Shown: one piece after another, positions 1-9,983 of the stretch
Layout of the letters: each line of letters opens with the position of its first letter
Numbering within the stretch: position 1 is the stretch's first letter
NCBI RefSeq assembly: GCF_006974145.1
Contig: NZ_CP039456.1
Coordinates: 3,100,499-3,164,498, forward strand
DNA: 64,000 nucleotides
Direction of reading: 5' to 3'
Source of the DNA: Changchengzhania lutea
GTDB lineage: Bacteria; Bacteroidota; Bacteroidia; Flavobacteriales; Flavobacteriaceae
The notes under the pieces: model-generated
What the model saw: the letters and a program-made list of their open reading frames with translations, nothing else
Told to the model about the DNA's origin: nothing
Database searches by the model: none
Position numbers and translations under genes: made by a program

Positions 1-1159
1 CTTTAATATTATTAAGAATTTCGATGGTTTCTTCAACAGTAGTTGGTTCGACTATCACCTTCTGAAAACGACGTTCTAAAGCACCATCTTTTTCTATATA
101 TTGTCTGTACTCGTCTAAAGTTGTGGCACCAATACATTGAATTTCGCCTCTTGCCAATGCGGGTTTAAACATGTTGGAGGCATCTAAACTTCCAGTGGCA
201 CCGCCAGCACCAACAATGGTATGAATCTCATCTATAAAAAGAATCACATCGTCATTCTTTTCCAGTTCGTTCATAACGGCTTTCATGCGTTCTTCAAACT
301 GACCTCTGTATTTTGTTCCTGCAACCAAACTTGCTAAATCAAGTGTAACTACACGTTTGTTAAATAGGGTTCGCGATACTTTACGTTTTATAATTCTAAG
401 CGCTAAACCTTCTGCAATCGCCGATTTACCAACACCTGGTTCCCCGATTAAAAGCGGATTGTTTTTCTTTCTTCTACTTAAAATTTGTGATACGCGCTGA
501 ATTTCTTTTTCTCGTCCTACCACAGGATCAAGTTTACCTTCCTCTGCCAAAGCTGTTAAATCACGACCAAAATTATCTAAAACAGGTGTCTTGGACTTTT
601 TGTTAGATTTGCCCGTGGGCGTACTAAAAATACTGTCCTTAGTGCTTTCGTCCTCCGGATTGGAATCGTCATCTTGAAAAGATTCAGCCTTTGGTTCTAT
701 ATAATTGCTATCGTTTGTAATCATAAATTTAAATTGTTCTTTAACATTGTCATAATCTACTTTTAGCTTATTTAAAAGCTTGGTAGTTGGGTCGTTCTCA
801 TTCCTTAGAATGCACAGTAATAAATGTGCCGTATTAATGGATGTGCTCTGAAATAATTTCGCCTCCAAAAAAGTTGTTTTAAGCGCGCGCTCTGCTTGCC
901 TAGTGAGATGCAAATTCTTTTTCTGATTAGATGTTACGGTTATATTTGGGTTTGCAGGGCTTAATATTTCTACTTTTCGTCTTAAATGATTGAGATCAAT
1001 ATCAAGGGCATTTAATATATTTATCGCCTTACCATTACCATCGCGTAACAGTCCAAGCATTAAATGTTCGGTACCAATAAAATCATGGCCCAAACGCAAT
1101 GCTTCTTCTTTGCTATAAGCGATTACATCCTTTACTCTAGGTGAAAAATTATCATCCAT
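1..1159 (-). CDS. clpC: ClpC-type Clp protease ATPase subunit, N-terminal part (partial)
   Basis: My reading of the minus strand from an ATG at 1159 gives [20 protein letters not shown], followed by the double Clp N-terminal repeat (roughly residues 1-145), an acidic linker and the first AAA+ module. That module has Walker [14 protein letters not shown] and Walker [11 protein letters not shown]. The frame is open to position 1, so about 386 residues of a protein normally near 840 residues are present; the second AAA+ module lies outside the window. ClpC is a hexameric unfoldase that feeds substrates to ClpP in the cytoplasm. The gene is divergent from gyrA across about 260 bp. The N domain and the Walker boxes make the family assignment secure; ClpC rather than ClpB is chosen because the linker before the D1 module is short. 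Confidence 0.9.
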   Translation of the reverse strand, partial: MDDNFSPRVKDVIAYSKEEALRLGHDFIGTEHLMLGLLRDGNGKAINILNALDIDLNHLRRKVEILSPANPNITVTSNQKKNLHLTRQAERALKTTFLEAKLFQSTSINTAHLLLCILRNENDPTTKLLNKLKVDYDNVKEQFKFMITNDSNYIEPKAESFQDDDSNPEDESTKDSIFSTPTGKSNKKSKTPVLDNFGRDLTALAEEGKLDPVVGREKEIQRVSQILSRRKKNNPLLIGEPGVGKSAIAEGLALRIIKRKVSRTLFNKRVVTLDLASLVAGTKYRGQFEERMKAVMNELEKNDDVILFIDEIHTIVGAGGATGSLDASNMFKPALARGEIQCIGATTLDEYRQYIEKDGALERRFQKVIVEPTTVEETIEILNNIK

Positions 1160-1419
1160 ATTATTTTTCTTTCTGCATTAAAAATACTAAAACATTTTAC
1201 CAAAGGCAAAAACTGTACCTTAATTTATGTATAAGATGCTAATTGACGAAAAAATCTTAATAAAATCAAAGTTTTAAACGTCATACTTATTAACTAAAAA
1301 CAGACTTGAAATTGTTAATAAAAAATCTGAAAATCATCGATGAAATCACCTGCCCTTGCTCATGAAATTCTTATATTAGCACGTTTTGAAATACTTGTAA
1401 AAACTTAATAATATTTTAT

Positions 1420-3954
1420 ATGGCAGAAGGAGAAAAATTGATCCCTATTAACATTGAAGATGAGATGAAATCGGCTTACATTGATTATTCAATGTCGGTC
1501 ATTGTGTCACGTGCTTTACCAGATGTAAGAGATGGTTTAAAACCAGTACACAGACGTGTGCTTTATGGCATGCATGAGTTGGGTGTTAGAGCAAATTCAG
1601 CACACAAAAAATCGGCAAGAATAGTTGGAGAAGTTTTAGGGAAGTATCACCCTCATGGTGATACTTCGGTTTATGACGCTATGGTGCGTATGGCTCAAGA
1701 ATGGAGCTTGCGGTATATGTTGGTAGATGGCCAAGGAAACTTTGGTTCGGTTGATGGAGATAGTCCTGCGGCTATGCGTTATACAGAAGCGCGTATGCAA
1801 AAAATATCGGAAGATATGCTTGCAGATATTGATAAAGAAACGGTCGATCATAAATTAAATTTTGATGATACACTGCAAGAACCAACAGTGTTGCCAACAC
1901 GAATTCCCGGACTTTTAGTTAATGGCGCCTCAGGTATTGCTGTAGGTATGGCCACCAATATGCCGCCACATAATTTAACGGAAGTGGTTGATGGAACTAT
2001 AGCCTATATTAATAATAACGATATCGATATTGATGAATTAATCAAACACGTTAAAGCTCCAGATTTCCCTACAGGTGGAACCATTTATGGTTACGACGGT
2101 GTTAAAGAAGCTTTTCATACAGGTCGTGGCCGTATCGTTATGCGTGCTAAGGCGAATATTGAAGAGGTAGCAGGTCGGGAATGTGTCATTGTTACAGAGA
2201 TTCCTTATCAGGTTAATAAAGCAGACATGATTAAGAAAACTGCTGACTTGGTTAATGATAAAAAGCTAGAAGGCATTTCTACAATTCGTGATGAATCCGA
2301 TAGAAATGGAATGCGAATTGTATATGTTCTAAAACGTGATGCAATACCAAACATTGTATTAAATAAATTATTTAAGTACACAGCGTTACAGTCCTCATTT
2401 AGTGTAAATAACATTGCATTAGTTAATGGGCGTCCTCAAATGTTGAATCTAAAGGAATTGATTCATTATTTTGTAGAGCACAGACATGAAGTTGTAGTAA
2501 GACGTACGACATACGAACTGCGAAAAGCGGAGGAACGCGCTCATATTTTAGAAGGATTAATTATTGCTTCAGATAATATAGACGAGGTTATTAAAATAAT
2601 TAGAGCGTCTTCAAATGCCGATGAAGCTCGAACTAATTTAATTGAACGTTTTAAATTATCCGAGATTCAAGCCAAGGCCATAGTTGAGATGCGTTTGCGT
2701 CAATTAACCGGTTTAGAGCAAGATAAATTACGTTCTGAGTATGACGAGATCATGAAAACGATTATCGATCTTAAGGATATTCTTGACAAAAAAGAACGTC
2801 GAATGGATATCATAAAAGGCGAATTAGAAGTTGTAAGAGATAAGTATGGAGATGAGCGCCGTTCAGTCATTGAATACGCAGGTGGAGATTTGAGTATTGA
2901 AGATATGATTCCTGATGAAAAAGTGGTGATTACCATTTCTCACGCGGGTTATATTAAACGTACATCACTTACAGAATACAAAACGCAAAATAGAGGTGGC
3001 GTTGGCCAAAAAGCTTCAACAACACGTAATGAAGATTTCTTAGAGCATCTATTTGTGGGTACCAATCACCAATACATGTTATTCTTTACCCAAAAAGGTA
3101 AATGTTTCTGGATGCGGGTTTATGAGATTCCGGAAGGTAGTAAAACCTCAAAAGGAAGAGCGATTCAGAATTTAATCAATATTGAACAGGATGACACCGT
3201 TAAAGCATTTATATGCACACAAGATTTAAAGGACGAAGACTATATTAACAGTCATTATGTCATAATGGCTACCAAAAAAGGTCAGGTCAAAAAAACCTCT
3301 TTAGAGCAATATTCGCGACCTAGAACTAATGGAATAAATGCCATTACCATTAAGGAAGATGACATGCTTTTAGAAGCTAAATTAACCACGGGAGAAAGCC
3401 AAGTTATGTTGGCACTTAAATCTGGTAAAGCCATTCGTTTTGAAGAAGCTAAAACCAGACCAATGGGTCGTGGTGCTTCTGGCGTACGAGGTATTAAATT
3501 GGCAAACGACAAAGACGAAGTCATTGGTATGATTGCCGTTGACGATATGGAAAGCAATATTCTTGTGGTCTCTGAAAATGGTTATGGAAAACGCTCTAGT
3601 TTAGAGGATTATAGAATTACCAATCGTGGCGGGAAAGGTGTGAAAACAATTTCAATTACAGAAAAAACGGGTAACTTAGTATCCATTAAAAATGTGACGG
3701 ATGATGATGATTTAATGATTATCAATAAATCTGGAATAGCGATACGCATGGCTGTTGAAGATTTAAGGGTTATGGGTAGAGCCACGCAAGGCGTTAAATT
3801 AATTAACCTAAAAGGAAATGATTCTATCGCTGCCGTTGCCAAGGTAATGCATGATGAAGACGAGGTTGTAGATGAAAATGCCGAAATCATTGATGGTTCA
3901 GATGATGGCACAACTCTTGATATAACAGAAGACGATAACAATATAGACAATTAA
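1420..3954 (+). CDS. gyrA: DNA gyrase subunit A
   Basis: The protein of 844 residues matches GyrA from end to end. The winged-helix/breakage-reunion domain contains the catalytic Tyr121 in [10 protein letters not shown]. The quinolone-determining segment [11 protein letters not shown] has Thr82 at the place of E. coli Ser83. The C-terminal pinwheel starts near residue 500 and has a GyrA-box-like QNRGGVGQ. The tail is strongly acidic, as is usual in Bacteroidota. With GyrB it forms the A2B2 enzyme that introduces negative supercoils. The ATG at 1420 is the natural start because [16 protein letters not shown] is the conserved N terminus. The TPR gene begins 16 bp after the stop and may be co-transcribed. 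Confidence 0.98.
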   Translation: MAEGEKLIPINIEDEMKSAYIDYSMSVIVSRALPDVRDGLKPVHRRVLYGMHELGVRANSAHKKSARIVGEVLGKYHPHGDTSVYDAMVRMAQEWSLRYMLVDGQGNFGSVDGDSPAAMRYTEARMQKISEDMLADIDKETVDHKLNFDDTLQEPTVLPTRIPGLLVNGASGIAVGMATNMPPHNLTEVVDGTIAYINNNDIDIDELIKHVKAPDFPTGGTIYGYDGVKEAFHTGRGRIVMRAKANIEEVAGRECVIVTEIPYQVNKADMIKKTADLVNDKKLEGISTIRDESDRNGMRIVYVLKRDAIPNIVLNKLFKYTALQSSFSVNNIALVNGRPQMLNLKELIHYFVEHRHEVVVRRTTYELRKAEERAHILEGLIIASDNIDEVIKIIRASSNADEARTNLIERFKLSEIQAKAIVEMRLRQLTGLEQDKLRSEYDEIMKTIIDLKDILDKKERRMDIIKGELEVVRDKYGDERRSVIEYAGGDLSIEDMIPDEKVVITISHAGYIKRTSLTEYKTQNRGGVGQKASTTRNEDFLEHLFVGTNHQYMLFFTQKGKCFWMRVYEIPEGSKTSKGRAIQNLINIEQDDTVKAFICTQDLKDEDYINSHYVIMATKKGQVKKTSLEQYSRPRTNGINAITIKEDDMLLEAKLTTGESQVMLALKSGKAIRFEEAKTRPMGRGASGVRGIKLANDKDEVIGMIAVDDMESNILVVSENGYGKRSSLEDYRITNRGGKGVKTISITEKTGNLVSIKNVTDDDDLMIINKSGIAIRMAVEDLRVMGRATQGVKLINLKGNDSIAAVAKVMHDEDEVVDENAEIIDGSDDGTTLDITEDDNNIDN

Positions 3955-3970
3955 ACTAAATACTTTTAAA

Positions 3971-5224
3971 ATGAAAAAACAATTAATTATAGCTGTAGCA
4001 CTTTCTATAAGTGCATTTTCATTCGCGCAAAAAAAAGAATTAAAGACAGCCGAAAAAGCAATCAAATCGAGTAACTATTCTGAAGCAAAAGCATCCTTAA
4101 ATCAAGCGGAAGCTATGATGGGTTCTATGGATGATAAATTAAAATCTAAATTCTATTATTTAAAAGCACAGGCATTGTATGCTAACGGCGCTGGTAGTAA
4201 TGACGAGGTTGACATGGCTTTGGAAATGCTGGATAAAGCGAAGGGCGAATATAGCTCTGAGGTTGCAGAGTTGAAAAGAACCATGGTTGGGAATTTTCTA
4301 ACTAAAGGAAATGCATCATATGAAAGTAAAGATTTCTCTGTGGCTTCAAAATATTTTGAAAGAGCGTACAGAGCAAAAGAGTCAGATACTTTATTTTTAT
4401 ACTATGCTGCTTCTACAGCGGTAAGTGTTCAAGAGTATGATAGAGCGTTAAAACTATACGAAGAATTGAAAGACTTGGGTTATACCGGTATTGAAATGCA
4501 ATATTTTGCAACAAATGTTGAAACTCAAGAAGAAGAATCGTTTAATGATAAGAATATGAGAGATCTTTCAGTAAAAGCAAAATCTCACATTAAACCTGTG
4601 GAGCGTATGTCCGATTCTTATAAGCCTGAGATAGTGAAAAATATCGCGCTTATATATGTTTCTCAAGGTGATAACGAGAAAGCATTAACAGCAATGAAAG
4701 ATGCTCGTGCAGAAAGTCCAGATGATGTTAATTTGATTCTTTCTGAGGCAAATGTTCATTATAAAATGGGTAATAAGGAAGAGTTTAAGTCGCTTCTGGA
4801 AATGGCCACTGAAAAAGATCCAATGAATCCAGAATTACAATATAATTTGGGTGTAATAGCTTCTGAATCTGAGCAATTGGAAGAATCAATGGCGTATTAC
4901 AAAAAAGCCATAGAATTGGATCCTGACTATGTTAATGCTTACATAAACATATCGGCACTCATTTTAGGTAAAGAGCAACCAATGATTGAAGAAATGAATA
5001 ATTTAGGGAGTTCTGCAGCAGATAATAAACGCTATGATGAATTGAAAGATGCACGTCAAGATTTATATAAAGAAGCCGTACCATATTTAACTAAAGCTTT
5101 AGAAATAGATGCTAATAATTTTAGTGCAGCTACGACATTGATGAATATTTATAGTATTCTTGGTGAAACAGATAAGTATAAAGCCATGAAGGTTAGGGTA
5201 GATGCCCTAAAGGGAGAGGAGTAA
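3971..5224 (+). CDS. Secreted tetratricopeptide-repeat protein
   Basis: The 417-residue protein starts with a Sec signal peptide (MKKQLIIAVALSISAFSFAQ, cleavage expected after the Ala) and then consists of TPR helices. Clear TPR units lie near residues 230-330 (for example GVIASESEQLEESMAYYKKA). It is probably a periplasmic scaffold protein. It lies 16 bp behind gyrA, a pairing common in Flavobacteriaceae, and ends at a strong hairpin. No enzymatic motif is visible, so the binding partner is unknown. Confidence 0.85.
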   Translation: MKKQLIIAVALSISAFSFAQKKELKTAEKAIKSSNYSEAKASLNQAEAMMGSMDDKLKSKFYYLKAQALYANGAGSNDEVDMALEMLDKAKGEYSSEVAELKRTMVGNFLTKGNASYESKDFSVASKYFERAYRAKESDTLFLYYAASTAVSVQEYDRALKLYEELKDLGYTGIEMQYFATNVETQEEESFNDKNMRDLSVKAKSHIKPVERMSDSYKPEIVKNIALIYVSQGDNEKALTAMKDARAESPDDVNLILSEANVHYKMGNKEEFKSLLEMATEKDPMNPELQYNLGVIASESEQLEESMAYYKKAIELDPDYVNAYINISALILGKEQPMIEEMNNLGSSAADNKRYDELKDARQDLYKEAVPYLTKALEIDANNFSAATTLMNIYSILGETDKYKAMKVRVDALKGEE

Positions 5225-5237
5225 AAGCTGATAAAAG

Positions 5238-5280
5238 ATAGTATAAAAAAAGCCGCTTAAAGTGGCTTTTTTTATACTAT
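5238..5280. terminator. Bidirectional rho-independent terminator
   Basis: A perfect 17-bp inverted repeat (ATAGTATAAAAAAAGCC and its complement) encloses a short partly paired centre. It has T-runs on both strands, so it can end both the gyrA-TPR transcript and the converging NlpC/P60 transcript. It overlaps the stop codon of the latter. Confidence 0.85.
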
Positions 5281-6024
5281 CTTTTTAATAACCCGTAGCT
5301 TATGGGTGTGCATTTTAGTGTCCACGTTATATATTCCAGAATGGTCTAACATATCTATTCTAACCTTACCATGGGCATGAATAATATAGTTGTTGTCCAT
5401 GATAATGCCAACGTGAACGATAACACCCTCACTATTATCAAAAAAGGCTAAATCTCCAGGTTCACTTTCTTCAATAAAACTAAGCGCTTCACCTTGGGTA
5501 GCCTGTTGAGAAGCATCTCGCATAATTCTGAATCCATTCAATTTATAAACCATTTGGGTAAAACCGGAACAATCGATCCCAAAAGGTGTTTTTCCTCCCC
5601 ATAAATAAGGGACATTTAAGTATAAAAAAGCGGTATTAATAATATTGCTTTTAGAATTTAAAGTCTTTGTAAAATCACCATCAAAAGAATGCCCAAGAAT
5701 AGACAGGCAGTTTAGAGAGGATCCCAGAACAATAGGATAAAGTGCATTGTTTTTTGCTTGGATGAATTCCACCAGATCTGTTGACAATTTTAAATCTTGA
5801 TGCTTTATATGCGTATAGTCTTCTTTAGAAATTTCTAAATACTGTTTAATATCAATCCAACCTTCATAGGCGTCGAACTCTAATCTAATTTTACTCCACT
5901 GCTTACGCTGTTCAATAACCTTAAAAATTTCACCATAAAGCACTTGCGATACCAATTCGCTAACATCGGTGGCTTCACTTCTTAAAGGAATAATACTTAA
6001 ATTACAAACGCCGTATTGCATCAA
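5272..6024 (-). CDS. SH3-NlpC/P60 cell-wall hydrolase
   Basis: This 250-residue protein has an N-terminal bacterial SH3 segment (residues 1-65, with VLYGEIFKVIEQRKQWSKIR) and a C-terminal NlpC/P60 domain. The catalytic Cys152 lies in GIDCSGFTQMVY, His204 in VHVGI, and a third polar residue is probably in IIHAHGKV. The family cleaves D-glutamyl-meso-diaminopimelate bonds in peptidoglycan stem peptides. No signal peptide is evident, so it may act on recycled muropeptides in the cytoplasm. It lies 6 bp downstream of the thiolase gene on the same strand, so the two are probably one transcript. Confidence 0.88.
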   Translation of the reverse strand: MMQYGVCNLSIIPLRSEATDVSELVSQVLYGEIFKVIEQRKQWSKIRLEFDAYEGWIDIKQYLEISKEDYTHIKHQDLKLSTDLVEFIQAKNNALYPIVLGSSLNCLSILGHSFDGDFTKTLNSKSNIINTAFLYLNVPYLWGGKTPFGIDCSGFTQMVYKLNGFRIMRDASQQATQGEALSFIEESEPGDLAFFDNSEGVIVHVGIIMDNNYIIHAHGKVRIDMLDHSGIYNVDTKMHTHKLRVIKKIV

Positions 6025-6030
6025 GTTTGT

Positions 6031-7209
6031 TTAATTTCTTTCAATAACCATTGCAGAGGCACCACCACCGCCATTGCAAATAGCCGCAGCGCCAATGCGT
6101 GCATTATTTTGCTCTAAAACATTAAGCAACGTAATCAAAATCCGAACACCAGAACATCCTAGTGGATGACCAAGTGATACGGCACCTCCATTGAGATTAA
6201 CGTTCTTGTCATCAAGGCCTAAAATTTTCATATTTGCCAAACCAACAACAGCGAATGCTTCGTTAAACTCGAAGAAATCAACTTCGTCTAATGTCAAACC
6301 TGCTTTGTCTAAAGCTTTTGGTAGTGCTTTTGCTGGAGCAGTAGTAAACCATTCTGGTTCATGTGCAGCATCAGCATAGCTTTTAATGGTTGCTAACGCT
6401 GTTAAACCTAATTCATCACAGGTCTGTTTACTCATTAATACCATAGCGCCTGCACCGTCATTTATGGTTGATGCATTGGCGGCAGTCACGGTTCCGTCTT
6501 TTGAAAATGCCGGACGTAACTGAGGGATTTTCTCCATTTTAACATTGGTGAATTCCTCATCTTTACTAACTACAATAGGTTCTCCTCGCCTTTGAGGAAC
6601 TTCAACAGAAACTATTTCATTATCAAATTTTCCAGCTCCCCAAGCTTCAGCAGATCGCTTGTACGACTGTATTGCATAATTATCTTGATCTTTCCTTGAA
6701 AACTCATATTTGGTCGCACAGGCATCTGCACATACGCCCATGGCATTTTGATCATAAGCATCAACCAAGCCATCTTTTTGCATCCCGTCAATAAGTGAGG
6801 TTGGTCCAAATTTAGTACCAGTTCTTGCATATAAATAATGCGGAATAAGGCTCATATTTTCCATACCACCAGCCACAATAATGTTGGCATCACCAAGTGC
6901 AATAGCTTGCGCCGCCTGCATTACCGCTTTCATACCAGAAGCACACACCTTGTTAATTGTTGTACAAGGCACCGTATTAGGAATTCCTGCATATATGGCT
7001 GCCTGTCTTGCTGGAGCTTGTCCCGTTCCTGCTTGCACGACATTACCCATTATGACTTCTTCAACTAATTCAGGTTTTAAATTAATCTTATTTAGAGCGC
7101 CCTTAATGGCAATAGAACCAAGTTGTGGGGCGGTAACTGTAGATAAAGCACCCATAAAACTGCCAATGGGCGTTCTAGCTGCAGATACAATAACGACTTC
7201 TTTATTCAT
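6031..7209 (-). CDS. Acetyl-CoA C-acetyltransferase (thiolase)
   Basis: A 392-residue type II thiolase. The nucleophile Cys89 is in NKVCASGMKAV. The C-terminal GHPLGCSG motif carries the catalytic His, and CNGGGGASAM carries the second catalytic Cys. Length and motifs match biosynthetic acetoacetyl-CoA thiolases (AtoB/ThlA type), which condense or cleave two acetyl-CoA units in the cytoplasm. The final symbol cannot be fixed from sequence alone because Flavobacteriaceae have several thiolase paralogues. It is followed directly by the NlpC/P60 gene. Confidence 0.93.
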   Translation of the reverse strand: MNKEVVIVSAARTPIGSFMGALSTVTAPQLGSIAIKGALNKINLKPELVEEVIMGNVVQAGTGQAPARQAAIYAGIPNTVPCTTINKVCASGMKAVMQAAQAIALGDANIIVAGGMENMSLIPHYLYARTGTKFGPTSLIDGMQKDGLVDAYDQNAMGVCADACATKYEFSRKDQDNYAIQSYKRSAEAWGAGKFDNEIVSVEVPQRRGEPIVVSKDEEFTNVKMEKIPQLRPAFSKDGTVTAANASTINDGAGAMVLMSKQTCDELGLTALATIKSYADAAHEPEWFTTAPAKALPKALDKAGLTLDEVDFFEFNEAFAVVGLANMKILGLDDKNVNLNGGAVSLGHPLGCSGVRILITLLNVLEQNNARIGAAAICNGGGGASAMVIERN

Positions 7210-7419
7210 TTTAATTCAAGTTTAGTTTAGTGCCACGAAAATAATCATTTTTTAACACAAATTATAGCTTTGATTTGTTATAATAGACTGATAATTTATA
7301 GAATTTGCTACATTTGAATTCTTAAGAAATATGTTAAGATGAACTATCTTCCGTTTTTAGAATGGCCACAATAAGTTCTTTTAACTATTCTTTATATTAT
7401 TTTCCAATTAGAAACACCA

Positions 7420-9468
7420 ATGAGAGACCTTGTAAACAATTTATATCGAAATCACTCCTTAATATACAAGGCATTACTTTTCATCTTTACCACCGTACTT
7501 ATTGTTTATCTATTTCCGAAAAGTGGCAAGTTTAAATATAATTTTGAAAAAGGGAAACCGTGGCAATCGGAAAACCTATATGCGCCTTTCGACTTTGCTA
7601 TTAAAAAATCTGATGAAGAACTAAAGAAAGAAAGACAAGCTATTTCTGATAACTCCTTATTATACTTTAATATAGACGCATCCATTGCTGGAAAAGTTAA
7701 AGAGCGCTATGAGGAGAAATTTGAAAATGCCATTTCAGATACTATTTCTAACGGTCATTACAGATTACTATTGAGGCATGGAGAAAAAATAATCGACGAT
7801 TTATATGAATATGGAGTTTTAGATGAAAATTATGAATTCTCTAAAGAACGCCGTGTGGCTATTCTTGAAGATCGTGTTGAAAAAGAAGAGGCCTTGTATT
7901 TTAATTTAGTAAAGCAGGGTGATGTCAAGTCTATAATAGAAAGTGTTTTGGTTGAAAATGATTTAATGGACTATAGTACAGATATGACCGCTCTATTTTT
8001 TGATATCATTGAGCCTAATTTAACTTTCGACAAGGCTATAACTGATAGTTTTTTAAAAGAGGAGCTTGATAAAATTTCATATGCCAGAGGGAATATTGAA
8101 AAGGAAACTTTAGTTGTTGCTAAGGGAGAAGTTGTTGATGCAGAAAAATTCTTAGTATTAAAATCCCTTCAATCTGAATTTGAAACACAAGTTTGGAATG
8201 AAACCAGCTATTATTGGGTAGTTGTGGCTTACACAATTTTAGTGGCATTGGCATTACTCATGCTACTGCTGTTTTTAAGGAAATATAGATTAACTGTGTT
8301 TGAAAATAATACGAAAGTCACATTTATATTTTTCAATATATTCTTGATGATCTTCATTACTACGCTGGTCATTAATTACAATGCTAAATACATTTATGTA
8401 GTACCTATATGCATCCTGCCTTTGATATTTAAAGCATTTTTCGATGCTAGATTAGGGCTCTTTGCACATGTAATAACCGTATTGCTGTTAGGGTTTATTG
8501 TGCCAAATAGCTATGAATACATGTTTCTACAAATTATAGCCGGAATAGTAACCATATTGACAGTTTCAGAACTTTACAAACGAGCCAATCTTTTTATTTC
8601 AGTTGGTCAAATCACTTTGATCTATATAATAGCATATTTTGCATTTTTCGTCATTCATGAAGGAACAATAGAAACATTGGAATGGGAGACATTTATTTGG
8701 TTTATTCTCTGCGGACTTGCGACATTATTTGTTCAGCCTTTAATATATGCTTATGAAAAAATTTTCGGATTAGTTTCTGATGTCTCTTTATTGGAATTGT
8801 CAGACACCAATACTAAACTTCTTAAAGAACTATCTAATAAAGCTCCCGGAACATTTCATCATTCACTCAATGTGGCTAATCTTGCTGAAGCTTCAGCAAA
8901 TGAAATAGGAGCAAACGCTATGTTGATTAGGGTAGGAGCGCTTTATCATGATATTGGAAAAATGGTAAACCCTACTTATTTTACCGAAAATCAGTCCACA
9001 GGGATTAACCCTCATGATGAATTATCGTCAAAGGAAAGTGCAAAAATAATTATTGAGCACGTCATTGATGGTATTGAGATTGCTAAAAAGAATAACTTAC
9101 CAGATAGAGTGATTGATTTTATAAGAACCCATCATGGTACTAGTCTGGTCTATTATTTTTATCAACAAGAGAAAAAGGATTTTAATGAAGTAGATAAAGA
9201 TGATTTTACCTATCCTGGACCAAAACCTTTTAGTAAAGAAACTGCTATTTTAATGATGTGTGATAGTGTAGAAGCGGCTTCTAAAAGTTTGAAAGAACCT
9301 ACGTCAACTAAGATTGATGCTTTTGTTGAAAATATTATTGATAAGCAAATAGAAGAGGGGCAATTTTTAAATGCCGACATAACCTTTAGAGAGATACAAT
9401 CCATTAAAAAAGTACTAAAGCTCAAGCTTGCAAATATTTACCACCTGCGCATCGAATATCCTGAATAA
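7420..9468 (+). CDS. 7TM-HD domain phosphohydrolase, PgpH family (probable c-di-AMP phosphodiesterase)
   Basis: A 682-residue membrane protein. One N-terminal TM segment is followed by a large extracytoplasmic region (residues 45-265), a block of seven TM helices (about 270-460) and a cytoplasmic HD domain. The HD motif is in RVGALYHDIGKMVNPTYF, preceded by GTFHHSLNVANLAEA and followed by IRTHHGTSLVYYFY. This is the architecture of PgpH, which hydrolyses c-di-AMP to pApA. The gene stands alone, and tRNA genes follow it. Confidence 0.9.
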   Translation: MRDLVNNLYRNHSLIYKALLFIFTTVLIVYLFPKSGKFKYNFEKGKPWQSENLYAPFDFAIKKSDEELKKERQAISDNSLLYFNIDASIAGKVKERYEEKFENAISDTISNGHYRLLLRHGEKIIDDLYEYGVLDENYEFSKERRVAILEDRVEKEEALYFNLVKQGDVKSIIESVLVENDLMDYSTDMTALFFDIIEPNLTFDKAITDSFLKEELDKISYARGNIEKETLVVAKGEVVDAEKFLVLKSLQSEFETQVWNETSYYWVVVAYTILVALALLMLLLFLRKYRLTVFENNTKVTFIFFNIFLMIFITTLVINYNAKYIYVVPICILPLIFKAFFDARLGLFAHVITVLLLGFIVPNSYEYMFLQIIAGIVTILTVSELYKRANLFISVGQITLIYIIAYFAFFVIHEGTIETLEWETFIWFILCGLATLFVQPLIYAYEKIFGLVSDVSLLELSDTNTKLLKELSNKAPGTFHHSLNVANLAEASANEIGANAMLIRVGALYHDIGKMVNPTYFTENQSTGINPHDELSSKESAKIIIEHVIDGIEIAKKNNLPDRVIDFIRTHHGTSLVYYFYQQEKKDFNEVDKDDFTYPGPKPFSKETAILMMCDSVEAASKSLKEPTSTKIDAFVENIIDKQIEEGQFLNADITFREIQSIKKVLKLKLANIYHLRIEYPE

Positions 9469-9494
9469 TTTTTATAAAAAAACAAATAAAATAG

Positions 9495-9525
9495 TTGTGT
9501 TCTAAAAGAGTATATACTAAATTTG
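9495..9525 (+). promoter_or_regulatory. Bacteroidota-type promoter of the tRNA-Ser/tRNA-Pro pair
   Basis: TTG at 9495-9497 and TAAATTTG at 9518-9525 are separated by 20 bp. This matches the Bacteroidota primary sigma consensus (TTG, about 19-21 bp, TAnnTTTG). The tRNA-Ser gene begins 35 bp downstream. Confidence 0.65.
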
Positions 9526-9560
9526 CATCCGCAATTTATTGTATTAGTTCTTAATAGAAT

Positions 9561-9648
9561 GGAGAGGTGCCTGAGTGGCCGAAAGGAACGGTTTGCTAAA
9601 TCGTCGTACCCCAAAAGGGTACCCAGGGTTCGAATCCCTGTCTCTCCG
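9561..9648 (+). tRNA. tRNA-Ser (anticodon GCT)
   Basis: An 88-nt gene with acceptor arm GGAGAGG/TCTCTCC, an anticodon loop reading TTGCTAA (GCT, codons AGC/AGU), a long variable arm typical of Ser (GTACCCC...GGGTAC) and T-arm CAGGGTTCGAATCCCTG. CCA is not encoded. Confidence 0.97.
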
Positions 9649-9680
9649 CAAATTTCCTTTGGAAGTTTAGATAACCAATT

Positions 9681-9755
9681 CGGGGTGTAGCGTAGCCCGG
9701 TTATCGCGCCGCGTTTGGGACGCGGAGGTCGCAGGTTCGAATCCTGCCACCCCGA
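9681..9755 (+). tRNA. tRNA-Pro (anticodon TGG), integration target
   Basis: A 75-nt gene with acceptor CGGGGTG/CACCCCG, anticodon stem CGCG/CGCG around TTTGGGA (anticodon TGG) and T-arm GCAGGTTCGAATCCTGC. Its 3' end is the attachment site of the genomic island. The last 12 bases plus one are duplicated at 35303-35315, so the tRNA remains intact after integration. Confidence 0.97.
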
Positions 9756-9756
9756 C
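9744..9756 (+). repeat. attL core of the genomic island
   Basis: The 13-bp sequence CTGCCACCCCGAC forms the 3' end of tRNA-Pro and recurs exactly, in the same orientation, at 35303-35315. The island integrase gene begins 228 bp further on. Confidence 0.85.
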
Positions 9757-9762
9757 ATTTAC

Positions 9763-9841
9763 GGTATCAAACGATACCAAAAAATAGCTAATCTTATGAT
9801 AATCAATGATTTTCATATTTTTTGACATCAAAAGATTAGCT
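9763..9841. repeat. Two inverted repeats between attL and the integrase
   Basis: GGTATC-AAAC-GATACC (9763-9778) could end the tRNA transcript. AGCTAATCTT at 9786-9795 is the exact complement of 9832-9841 and forms a larger loop. At the matching place in the tandem second element there is also a GATATC-based palindrome (35375-35416), so these may be recombination or regulatory sites rather than chance. Confidence 0.5.
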
Positions 9842-9858
9842 TTAATATCAATTGGTAG

Positions 9859-9877
9859 GTTACCTATTCGGTTACCT
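9859..9877 (+). repeat. Arm-type integrase binding site, left end (candidate)
   Basis: GTTACCTATTCGGTTACCT is a 12-bp-period tandem of GGTTACCT. The same 19 bp occurs at 35224-35242 near the other island end, in the same orientation. Lambda- and IntDOT-type integrases bind such repeated arm sites near both ends of the element. Confidence 0.6.
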
Positions 9878-9983
9878 AAAAAATTACCAGATTTTTCACT
9901 ACATTGGTAATCCAATAACAATTTACTTTCGCAACGATTTGACTTTCGTAAACAAATCGAATATTCATCTAAAGCGAGAGTAC

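Noticed and set aside
1489-1700. Thr82 of GyrA as acquired quinolone resistance
   Set aside because: Thr at this position can be natural and keeps a hydroxyl group; the sequence alone does not indicate resistance.
9438-9758. Minus-strand frame across the tRNA genes (and the overlapping 9667-10002 frame)
   Set aside because: Antisense to tRNA-Ser and tRNA-Pro; its peptide is the well-known spurious product of tRNA complements.
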